From contig NZ_MOWM01000001.1 of NCBI RefSeq assembly GCF_016082275.1, positions 62,001 through 126,000 on the forward strand: 64,000 nt of DNA. Direction: 5' to 3'. The position numbers were made by a program, and so were the translations under genes. Position 1 is the first letter of the stretch. Each line of letters begins with the position of its first letter. The DNA is from Variovorax sp. E3 (GTDB taxonomy: Bacteria > Pseudomonadota > Gammaproteobacteria > Burkholderiales > Burkholderiaceae_C). Of the stretch, positions 1 through 12,845 are shown in pieces. The notes beneath the pieces were generated by a model. It did not search any database and was not told the DNA's origin. It worked only from the letters and a program-made list of their open reading frames with translations.

Positions 1-757
1 CCATGCCGCCGAAGAACAGAACGTCGGGCTTGGAGGCCTTCAGCTTGGTCAGGATGGCGTTGAAGTCGGTCGACTTGTCGGTGGTGAATTCGTGGCCCAC
101 GATGGTGGCGCCAGCGGCCTTGGCCGACTTCTCGAATTCTTCGGCAACGCCCTGGCCGTAGGCCGTGCGGTCGTCGATCACGGCAATGTTCTTGCCCTTG
201 AGCGTTTCGACGGCGTACTTGCCCAGCGTGCCGCCGAGTTGCGTGTCGTCGGCCACCACGCGGAACGTGGTCTTGAAGCCTTGGCGCGTGTACTTCGGGT
301 TCGTGGCCGAAGGCGAGATCTGCGGAATGCCGGCGTCGCTGTACAGCTTCGAGGCGGGGATGGTGGTGCCCGAGTTCAGGTGGCCGACCACGCCGTTGAC
401 CTTTTCGTCCACGAGCTTCTGGGCCACTGCGGTGCCTTGCTTCGGATCGCCGGCGTCGTCTTCGGCGACCAGCTCGAACTTGGCGGTCTTGTCACCGATC
501 TTCAGGCCCTTGGCGTTCAGGTCCTCGATGGCCATCTTCGCGCCCATTTCGTTGTCCTTGCCGAGGTGGGCAATGGGACCGCTGGTAGGTGCCACGTGAC
601 CGATCTTGACGACCAGCGTTTCTCCGGCAGGTGCGGGTGCAGCTGCAGCCGGAGCCGCGGCGGTCGGTGCTGGAGCGGGAGCAGCAGCTTCTTCTTTCTT
701 GCCGCAAGCCACGAGCGTGATTGCAGCCAGCGCGACCGCAGTCCATTTCAATTGCAT
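1..757 (-). CDS. Branched-chain amino acid ABC transporter substrate-binding lipoprotein (LivK-like), C-terminus cut by window edge
   Basis: The gene runs leftward off the window; about 252 residues are visible. The start at 757 opens a lipoprotein signal peptide with hydrophobic core and lipobox LVAC (Cys18), followed by an Ala/Pro-rich linker. The mature part shows the type I periplasmic binding fold typical of LivK: an opening VKIGHVAPTSG strand, then GDPKQGTAVAQKLVDE and the AVIDDRTAYGQG segment. LivK-family proteins capture leucine, isoleucine, valine or related compounds in the periplasm for an ABC importer. No permease or ATPase gene is visible here; they may lie beyond the left edge. 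The family is clear, the exact ligand is not. Confidence 0.9.
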   Translation of the reverse strand, partial: MQLKWTAVALAAITLVACGKKEEAAAPAPAPTAAAPAAAAPAPAGETLVVKIGHVAPTSGPIAHLGKDNEMGAKMAIEDLNAKGLKIGDKTAKFELVAEDDAGDPKQGTAVAQKLVDEKVNGVVGHLNSGTTIPASKLYSDAGIPQISPSATNPKYTRQGFKTTFRVVADDTQLGGTLGKYAVETLKGKNIAVIDDRTAYGQGVAEEFEKSAKAAGATIVGHEFTTDKSTDFNAILTKLKASKPDVLFFGGM

Positions 758-892
758 GAGAACCTCCAGAACTTGGATAAAAGAATAAAAAACCGGTCGT
801 GTGATCCGGGCTGCTAGACCTCGCAAGTTTCGCGCCGCAGACCAGCGGCACCCTCACGCCCTTCCGACCTGCGGCGCAGTTTAGCCGGGAAT

Positions 893-1296
893 TTATGCGC
901 CGGAAGCTGGCGTAGACCCTGTGTTTTCGCTGAGTTCGGCGGCCATTGCCTCGATCACCAACGCACGCAGAACGGCTTCGATTTCATTGCGCAAACGCGG
1001 CACCATTGCGTCGAGTTGATGCTGAACGGCAGCTGACACGGTGTCGCTCAAACGCTCTTCCAGAGACAGGTCGACGCGCTGCAGAACACGGTGCAGAAGC
1101 TGCTCTTCGAGGCTGACGATTTCGGCCTGCGACAACTGCGCCGCGGGCGGCAGTGCCATGGTGCTCGCCGGGTCGGGCGCGGCGGCCGGCGCGGCCTCGG
1201 GTTCCGGGTGCGCCAGGCCCGCGGCTCCGCCGGAATCTCGAGCACCGTGGTCAGGGTGGGAACGAACCGGGGCGGCGTGCGCAGCGTGCTGGCCAT
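893..1296 (-). CDS. Conserved protein of unknown function downstream of holC (reading frame broken)
   Basis: I do not recognise a function. The start at 1296 lies one base after the holC stop, so it is probably the third gene of a pepA-holC operon. The first part reads MASTLRTPPRFVPTLTTVLE, then an Ala/Pro-rich linker, then a helical C-terminal half rich in Glu/Leu (LSQAEIVSLEEQLLHRVLQR) that could form a coiled coil. Near 1221-1226 one base appears to be missing: the N-terminal part and the C-terminal 88 residues are in adjacent frames, and restoring one base gives a continuous protein of about 134 residues. A shorter start at 1159 is possible but would drop the segment coupled to holC. Confidence 0.6.
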
Positions 1297-1297
1297 G

Positions 1298-3265
<1,968 letters not shown>

Positions 3266-3286
3266 AATCCTTTTTTTCCTCGAACG

Positions 3287-4411
3287 ATGTTATTCCATTC
3301 TTCCCTACGCAAGGAGCTGTCCCGCAGCTTCGGAGCGACCCTCGTGGTTCTGGTCACCATCGTGATGACCATGATGCTCATCCGTACCCTCGGGCTCGCG
3401 TCCAAGGGCAGTGTGAACCCGCAGGAGGTGTTCCTGGTGATGGCCTACACGGTGCTCGGCTACATGCCGACCATCCTGAGCCTGAGCCTGTTCATCGCCA
3501 TCGTCGGCACGCTCTCGCGCATGTACCGCGACAGCGAAATGGTCATCTGGTTTTCCAGTGGCCGCGGTCTCATGGACTTCGTGAAGCCCCTGTTCCGCTT
3601 CGCCTGGCCGGTGCTGATCCTGATCGCCGTCATGGCGCTGGTGGGTTGGCCCTGGGCCAACTCGCAGACCATCGGCATGCGCAAGCAGTACGAGCAGCGC
3701 AGCGACATCGAGCGCGTGGCGCCCGGTGAGTTCCGCGAATCGGCCGGCCGCGTGCGGGTGTTCTTCATCGACAAGGAGACGCCGGACAACTCCAAGGCCA
3801 CCAACGTCTTCATCTGGTCGATCGAGCGCAACATGCAGATCACCACCTCGGCGCGCAGCGGCAGCATCGAGAACATCGGCGATTCGCGCTACCTGCTGCT
3901 GAACAACGGCCAGCGGCTGGAGCAGCCGATGGCCAACACCGGCCTGAAGATCAGCGAATTCAAGACCTACGGCACCCGCGCCGGCGGCGGCTCCGGCCTC
4001 GTGGACGACGCCACGCCGTCCCGCGCCCGCACCACGCTGTCGCTGCTGGGCGACCCGAGCGACGTGAGCCGGGGCGAGCTGGCCTGGCGCATCGGCATGC
4101 TGCTGACCGCCGTCAACTTCGTGCTGCTGGCGCTGAACGTGTCCAGCGCCAACCCCCGCGTCGGGCGCAGCGGCAACCTGCTGCTGGCCCTGTTCGCCTT
4201 CGTCGTCTACTACAACATGCTGAACCTGGGCCAGAGCTGGATCAGCTCGGGCCGCTTCGGCATGGGCGGCTTCATGGTGGCGCTGCACGGGGGCGTGCTG
4301 CTCATCAACCTGGCGTGGCTCAGCGCGCGCCAGAACAACTGGGGGCGCGGCGCCAAGCGCAGCCGCGCCGTGACGCCGATGCCAACGCCAAAGATCGAAC
4401 CCACCACGTGA
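3287..4411 (+). CDS. lptF: LPS export ABC transporter permease LptF
   Basis: Inner-membrane permease of the LptB2FG complex, which extracts lipopolysaccharide from the inner membrane and feeds it to the LptC-A-D bridge. It has 374 residues with the YjgP/YjgQ layout: an N-terminal membrane block (KELSRSFGATLVVLVTIVMT), a large periplasmic beta-jellyroll domain in the middle, and three C-terminal membrane helices ending before residue 355. I chose the ATG at 3287 because LFHSSLRKEL is the usual LptF beginning; an in-frame ATG 33 bases upstream would add an odd leader. The gene faces pepA and overlaps lptG by four bases. Confidence 0.96.
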   Translation: MLFHSSLRKELSRSFGATLVVLVTIVMTMMLIRTLGLASKGSVNPQEVFLVMAYTVLGYMPTILSLSLFIAIVGTLSRMYRDSEMVIWFSSGRGLMDFVKPLFRFAWPVLILIAVMALVGWPWANSQTIGMRKQYEQRSDIERVAPGEFRESAGRVRVFFIDKETPDNSKATNVFIWSIERNMQITTSARSGSIENIGDSRYLLLNNGQRLEQPMANTGLKISEFKTYGTRAGGGSGLVDDATPSRARTTLSLLGDPSDVSRGELAWRIGMLLTAVNFVLLALNVSSANPRVGRSGNLLLALFAFVVYYNMLNLGQSWISSGRFGMGGFMVALHGGVLLINLAWLSARQNNWGRGAKRSRAVTPMPTPKIEPTT

Positions 4412-5520
4412 AAACGATAAGACGCCTGATCTACGCGGAGGTGCTGAAGTCCGTCGCGTTCGTGACGCTCGGCTTCCTGAGCCTCTTTTTCTTCTTCGAC
4501 TTCGTCGACGAGCTGCAGTCCATCGGCAAGCCCGACAGCCTCAACTACGGGCCGCTGCAGGCGCTGATCTATGTCGCGCTGCTGATCCCGAGCCACCTGT
4601 ACGAGCTGCTGCCGATCACGGTGCTGATCGGCGCCATCTTCGTGATGGCGCGGCTGGCGCAAAGCTCCGAATACACCATCCTGCGCACCAGCGGCCTGGG
4701 GCCCTGGCGCGCGCTGCGCACCCTGCTGCTGCTGGGCATCGGCTTCGTGGTGCTGACCTTCGCCATCGGCGACTACGTGGCGCCGAATTCGGAGCGCACG
4801 GGCCAGCTGCTCAAGGCGCGCTACCAGGGCACCTACTCGCTGGCGGGCAACACCGGCGCATGGCTCAAGGAAAAGCGCGGCGACGTCTCCTACGCCGTCA
4901 ACGTGCTGGCCATCGACCGCAAGGGCGCACTGAAGAACCCGCGCATCTTCGAGTTCGACGACAAGGGCTACATCAGCATGCAGGTCACCGCGGACTCGGC
5001 GACCATCGGCAGCGACGGCCACTGGATCCTCACCGACGTGAACGAGCAGAAGTACGACACGCGCAGCTCGGCCGAACAGGCCCACATCGTCAGCACCCAG
5101 CTCCCGCAAATGAACTGGCCGACCTCGCTGACCAGCGAGATGGTCTCGGTCGCGCTGCTGCGGCCCGACCGCATGAGCACGATCGACCTGTTCGACTACA
5201 TCCGCCACCTGGACGCCAACGGCCAGACCGCGCAGCGCTACGAAATCGAGTTCTGGCGCAAGGTGTTCTACCCGCTGTCGTGCCTGGTGATGGTGGTGCT
5301 CGCCCTGCCCTTCGCCTACCTGCACTTCCGCCAGGCGGGCATCACGACCTACGTGTTCGGCGGCGTGATGATCGGCATCAGCTTCTTCCTGCTGAACAAC
5401 GTGTTCGGCTACCTCGGCAACCTGAGCAACTGGTCGCCGTGGCTCACGGCGGCGGCGCCGGGACTGATCTATTCGGTGATGTCGTTGACGGCCTTCAGCT
5501 GGCTGGTCTTGCGACGATGA
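4408..5520 (+). CDS. lptG: LPS export ABC transporter permease LptG
   Basis: Partner permease of LptF in the LPS transporter. It has 370 residues with N-terminal membrane helices (KSVAFVTLGFLSLFFFFDFV), a periplasmic beta-rich domain and C-terminal helices (YPLSCLVMVVLALPFAYLHF). The start is a GTG inside the lptF stop (ACGTGA), which suggests translational coupling. ATGs further upstream would overlap lptF deeply and add an unlikely basic leader. The stop overlaps the start of the next gene (ATGA), so lptF, lptG and the CbiX-like gene form one tight operon. Confidence 0.96.
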   Translation: MKTIRRLIYAEVLKSVAFVTLGFLSLFFFFDFVDELQSIGKPDSLNYGPLQALIYVALLIPSHLYELLPITVLIGAIFVMARLAQSSEYTILRTSGLGPWRALRTLLLLGIGFVVLTFAIGDYVAPNSERTGQLLKARYQGTYSLAGNTGAWLKEKRGDVSYAVNVLAIDRKGALKNPRIFEFDDKGYISMQVTADSATIGSDGHWILTDVNEQKYDTRSSAEQAHIVSTQLPQMNWPTSLTSEMVSVALLRPDRMSTIDLFDYIRHLDANGQTAQRYEIEFWRKVFYPLSCLVMVVLALPFAYLHFRQAGITTYVFGGVMIGISFFLLNNVFGYLGNLSNWSPWLTAAAPGLIYSVMSLTAFSWLVLRR

Positions 5521-5903
5521 CCACGCCCCTCGGCAAGAAGCAGGCGCAGGGCATCATCCTGCTGGCGCACGGCTCGCGCGACGCGCGCTGGCGCGAGCCC
5601 ATCGAGGCCGTGGCCACGCGCGTGATCGGGCGCGCGCCCGACGCGCTCGTGACCTGCGCCTACATGGAGCTGGCCACGCCCGACCTGCCGACCGCGACAG
5701 CAGCGCTGATCACCGCAGGCGCCACCGCCATCCGCGTGGTGCCGCTGTTCCTGGGCATGGGCAAGCACGCCCGCGAAGACCTGCCGCAGCAGCTCGAAGC
5801 GCTGCGCCAGCGCTGGCCCGCCACCGACATCTCGCTCGCCCGCATCGTGGGCGAAGAGCCCGAACTGGTCGACCTGCTGGCCAAAATTGCCATCAAAACC
5901 TGA
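5517..5903 (+). CDS. CbiX-type sirohydrochlorin chelatase (short form)
   Basis: A 128-residue protein of the short CbiX/SirB class of class II chelatases, which insert cobalt, nickel or iron into sirohydrochlorin. The signature opening GIILLAHGSRDARWREP carries the metal-binding His; VVPLFLGMGKHAREDLPQQL holds the second conserved His. The start ATGA overlaps the lptG stop. It sits directly before cysB, and sirohydrochlorin is the precursor of siroheme for sulfite reductase, so a role in sulfur assimilation is plausible. That link is inferred from position; the metal cannot be read from the sequence. Confidence 0.85.
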   Translation: MTTPLGKKQAQGIILLAHGSRDARWREPIEAVATRVIGRAPDALVTCAYMELATPDLPTATAALITAGATAIRVVPLFLGMGKHAREDLPQQLEALRQRWPATDISLARIVGEEPELVDLLAKIAIKT

Positions 5904-5940
5904 AGTTCCGGCCATTTCGATAGATTCCGAAGGCATAATG

Positions 5941-5962
5941 AATTCCGCAATAAGACGGAATT
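5941..5962. promoter_or_regulatory. Inverted repeat directly before the cysB start
   Basis: AATTCCG and CGGAATT form perfect 7-bp arms separated by 8 bp, ending 4 bases before the cysB ATG at 5967. An AT-rich ATAATG lies just upstream. LysR-type proteins such as CysB often repress their own gene by binding at the start region, so this is a candidate autoregulatory site. It could also act as an mRNA hairpin over the ribosome binding site. Confidence 0.5.
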
Positions 5963-5966
5963 TGAT

Positions 5967-6907
5967 ATGAATCTGCATCAGTTCAAGTTTGTTCAGGAAG
6001 CCGTGCGGCGCAACCTGAACCTCACCGAGGCGGCCAAGGCGCTGCATACCTCGCAGCCCGGTGTCTCCAAGGCCATCATCGAGCTCGAGGAAGAACTGGG
6101 CGTTGAAATCTTCGCGCGCCACGGCAAGCGCCTCAAGCGCGTCACAGAGCCGGGCCAGCACGTCATCGCCAGCATCGAGCTGATCATGCGCGAGGTGGGC
6201 AACCTGAAGCGCATCGGCGAACAGTTCAGCGCCCAGGACAGCGGCACCCTCTCGATTGCCACCACCCACACGCAGGCGCGCTACGTGCTGCCCGTGCCCG
6301 TGGCCAACCTGCGCGAGGCCTACCCCAAGGTCAACGTGAGCCTGCACCAGGCTCGCCCGACCAGGTGGCGCGCATGGTGATCGACGAAATCGCCGAAATC
6401 GGCATTGCCACCGAATCGCTCGACGGTTATGCCGAGCTCGTGACCCTGCCCTGCTACGAATGGCAGCACGTGCTGGTGCTGCCCAAGGACCATCCGCTGG
6501 CGGCCAAGGAGCGCATTTCGCTCGAAGACCTGGCGCTCGAGCCGATCATCACGTACCACCCGTCTTTCACCGGCCGCACGCGCATCGACCACGCCTTCGC
6601 GCAGAAGAAGCTCACGCCGCGCATCGCGCTCGAAGCCATCGACTCCGACGTGATCAAGACCTACGTGCGCCTGGGCCTTGGCGTGGGCATCGTGGCCGAA
6701 ATGGCCGTGCGCGACGAGTCGAACGCCGACCTCGTGGTGCGCCCCATGGGCCATGTGTTCGGCCAGAATATCGCCCGCGTCGCCTTCAAGCGCAGCGCCT
6801 ATCTGCGCAACTTCGTCTTCAAGTTCGCCGAGCTGCTGAGCGACCGCCTCGACCGCAACCTGATCGCCAAGGCCTTGAGCGGCCATCAACAAGACTACGA
6901 GCTGTAA
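5967..6907 (+). CDS. cysB: LysR-family regulator CysB (apparent frameshift)
   Basis: About 313 residues when joined, the length of CysB. The N-terminal winged helix begins MNLHQFKFVQEAVRRNLNLT and the HTH (AAKALHTSQPGVSKAIIELE) is characteristic of CysB/Cbl, activators of sulfate assimilation genes that respond to O-acetylserine. The effector domain shows the family's TTHTQARYVLP and TYHPSFTGRTRID motifs, which in CysB contact sulfate/inducer. One G appears lost near 6350: the first frame ends after VNVSLHQ and the second begins at PDQVARMVIDEI. Restoring one G gives the expected HQGSPDQV. The gene is preceded by a short inverted repeat and followed after 6 bp by a 95-bp repeat element. Confidence 0.93.
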
Positions 6908-6913
6908 TAGAAC

Positions 6914-7008
6914 CTCCCCCAGTCTTCGCGCACTTCGTGTCGCTTCGCCAACCCCCTCCGGGGGCAACACCAGCGGCCCGGCAAAGCCGGTTCCGCGGTG
7001 TTCCTGGA
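6914..7008 (+). repeat. Intergenic structured repeat, copy A (after cysB)
   Basis: About 95 bp, starting six bases after the cysB stop. It closely matches the reverse complement of 28381-28476 (roughly 87 percent identical by eye), including the shared block CGCACTTCGTGTCGCTTCGC. It can fold: CCCCC/GGGGG around a 3-base loop, and a longer nested hairpin with AACACC/GGTGTT outside and CCGGC/GCCGG inside. Both copies lie right after a stop codon in the same orientation as that gene, as expected of a 3'-UTR or terminator-type repeat family. Confidence 0.75.
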
Positions 7009-7063
7009 AGGGACCGACGACAGACGATGGGCTGGCGCAGGAACAACTGAAACCACGAACATC

Positions 7064-8229
7064 ATGAGCACGTCCCCACGCACGCCCGACGTCGCACCAA
7101 GCTGCCCTCCGTCGGCACCACCATCTTCACCGTCATGTCGACGCTGGCCGCCGAGAAGAACGCGGTCAACCTGGGCCAGGGTTTTCCGGATTTCAACTGC
7201 GATCCGAAGCTGCTCGAAGACGTGACGGCGGCCATGGCCGCGGGCCACAACCAGTACCCGCCGATGCCGGGCATTGCGGCGCTGCGCGATGCCATCGCCG
7301 CCAAGATCTCGGCGCTGTACGGCCACGACTACAGCGCGGCCACGGAAATCACCGTGACCGCCGGCGCCACGCAAGCCATCATCACGGCCATCCTCGCCGT
7401 GGTGCGCGCGGGTGACGAAGTGATCGTGCTGGAGCCCTGCTACGACAGCTACGTGCCCAACATCGAACTGGCCGGCGGCAGCGTGGTGCGCGTGCCGCTC
7501 ACCCCGGGCACCTTCCGTCCCGACTTCGACAAGATCGCCGCCGCACTCACGCCGCGCACGCGCGCCATCATCATCAACACGCCGCACAACCCGAGCGCCA
7601 CCGTCTGGACCGAGGCCGAGATGCGCAAGCTCGAGGAGCTGCTCGCCCCCACCGACGTGTTCGTGATCAGCGACGAGGTCTACGAGCACATGGTGTTCGA
7701 CGCCGCGCGCCATGAAAGCGTGGCGCGCTTCCCCGGCCTGGCGGCGCGCAGCTTCATCGTCAGCAGCTTCGGCAAGACCTACCACGTCACCGGCTGGAAG
7801 GTCGGCTTCGTGGCCGCGCCGGCGCCGCTGATGGCCGAGTTCCGCAAGGTGCACCAATTCAACGTGTTCACCGTGAACACGCCGATGCAGCACGCGCTCG
7901 CGCGCTACATGGCCGAGCCCAAGCCGTACCTCGAACTGCCGGCCTTCTACCAGCGCAAGCGCGACCTGTTCGCCGCCGGCCTGGCCGAGAAGACGCGCTT
8001 CAAGCTGCTGCGCAGCGAGGGCAGCTACTTCCAGTGCGTCGACATCTCGGCGGTGAGCGACCTGTCGGAAGCCGACTTCTGCCTCTGGCTCACGCGCGAG
8101 ATCGGCGTGGCGGCGATCCCGCTGTCGGCCTTCTACGGCAACGGTTTCGACCAGCGCGTGGTGCGCTTCTGCTTCGCCAAGAAAGACGAGACGCTGCTCG
8201 CCGCGCTGGAGCGGCTCGCGCGCCTCTGA
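7064..8229 (+). CDS. Methionine-type PLP aminotransferase (YbdL/KAT-like; apparent frameshift near start)
   Basis: Fold-type I class I/II aminotransferase, about 388 residues. It contains NLGQGFPDF, the GATQAI cofactor-phosphate segment, NTPHNPSA, SDEVYEH and the PLP lysine in SSFGKTYHVTGWKVGF. That last motif and the overall shape resemble YbdL (methionine aminotransferase) and kynurenine aminotransferases, which act on methionine, aromatic amino acids or their keto acids. I place the start at 7064 (MSTSPRTPDV); one C appears lost near 7092, after which the frame continues as TKLPSVGTTIFTVMSTLAAE. An internal ATG at 7135 would give an intact but N-terminally short protein. It stands alone between a repeat and a small membrane gene. 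The substrate is not certain. Confidence 0.88.
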
Positions 8230-8382
8230 CAGGCCCAGCGCGCCTGCCTGCGGGCCGGCCGGCAAAGCGCCGACGCCCGCGGTAGGACTTTGGCTGACCG
8301 CCGAAGGGGCGGCTATCCGGCGATGCGCGCGACCGGGCGGGGTGAGCATGAAAGCTCATCACAACAACGCCCTGGAGAAAAC

Positions 8383-8541
8383 ATGTCGCTCTCGTTCATT
8401 CTGCTGATCATTCTGATCCTGATACTGATCGGCGCGCTGCCGAGCTGGGGCTACAGCCGCTCCTGGGGCTACGGTCCCAGCGGCGGTGTGGGCCTGATCG
8501 TGCTGATCGTCGTGATCCTGGTGCTCATGGGACGCATATAG
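8383..8541 (+). CDS. Small DUF3309-family membrane protein
   Basis: A 52-residue protein with two hydrophobic segments (SFILLIILILILIGALPSW and GLIVLIVVILVLMGRI) separated by a WGYSRSWGYGPSGG linker. This is the layout of the short DUF3309 family, whose function is unknown. The ATG at 8383 has a GGAG ribosome site about seven bases upstream. The gene ends just before a strong bidirectional terminator. Confidence 0.85.
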   Translation: MSLSFILLIILILILIGALPSWGYSRSWGYGPSGGVGLIVLIVVILVLMGRI

Positions 8542-8560
8542 ACGCAGCCAGCCCCTGAAA

Positions 8561-8590
8561 AACAAAGCCCGCGACTGCGGGCTTTGTTTT
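8561..8590. terminator. Bidirectional rho-independent terminator between DUF3309 gene and hrpA
   Basis: A perfect 12-bp stem (AACAAAGCCCGC / GCGGGCTTTGTT) with a 4-base loop (GACT), flanked by A-rich sequence on one side and T-rich on the other. It can stop transcription of both convergent genes. Confidence 0.9.
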
Positions 8591-8608
8591 GTCTGTCGCA
8601 CGCCCGGG

Positions 8609-12474
<3,866 letters not shown>

Positions 12475-12845
12475 GGGAAGGCAGTCGTCGGGCTGGCGCG
12501 GCGGGCAAACCGTCGATTATCGGTGCGCGCGGCGTTTGTTGCAGTGCGCCCACAGTGCGCCACGGGATGGCGATGCGCGGCGTAAATAGTCTTTACTCTA
12601 CCGCAGGCCGCCGCTACGATCGCGTCCATGTCCTGCCTTGCCCCCACCTCCTTGCGCCGTCGCTGCGCAAGCCGTGCGCCCACCGCGCATGGACGGGTCA
12701 AGTTGCCTCGCCCGGCCTGAAGCCGCGCCCCGCGCGCTTCAGACACAGAAGCGCCGCAACCGCCCCCACAGCGCCCCACCGCCGACTCCTTCGCGTGAAG
12801 GAGCGGCCGCTTTTCCGTACCTGTTCGATCAAGAAGAAAAACACC
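12475..12845 (+). other. 371-bp region between hrpA and the AAA+/M41 protease gene
   Basis: No convincing protein-coding gene lies here. It holds a sigma70-like promoter (12592-12620) reading toward the protease, a short tandem repeat of CAGTGCGCC near 12543-12561, and a GC-rich leader of about 220 nt. Within the leader is a hairpin at about 12785-12802 (CTCCTTC / GAAGGAG, loop GCGT). The frames open through this stretch show only composition-driven translation. Confidence 0.55.
12592..12620 (+). promoter_or_regulatory. Probable sigma70 promoter for the AAA+/M41 protease gene
   Basis: TTTACT, a 17-bp spacer, and TACGAT give four of six matches to each consensus hexamer at ideal spacing. Transcription from here would make a 5' leader of about 220 nt before the ATG at 12846. 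This is a pattern match only. Confidence 0.45.
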
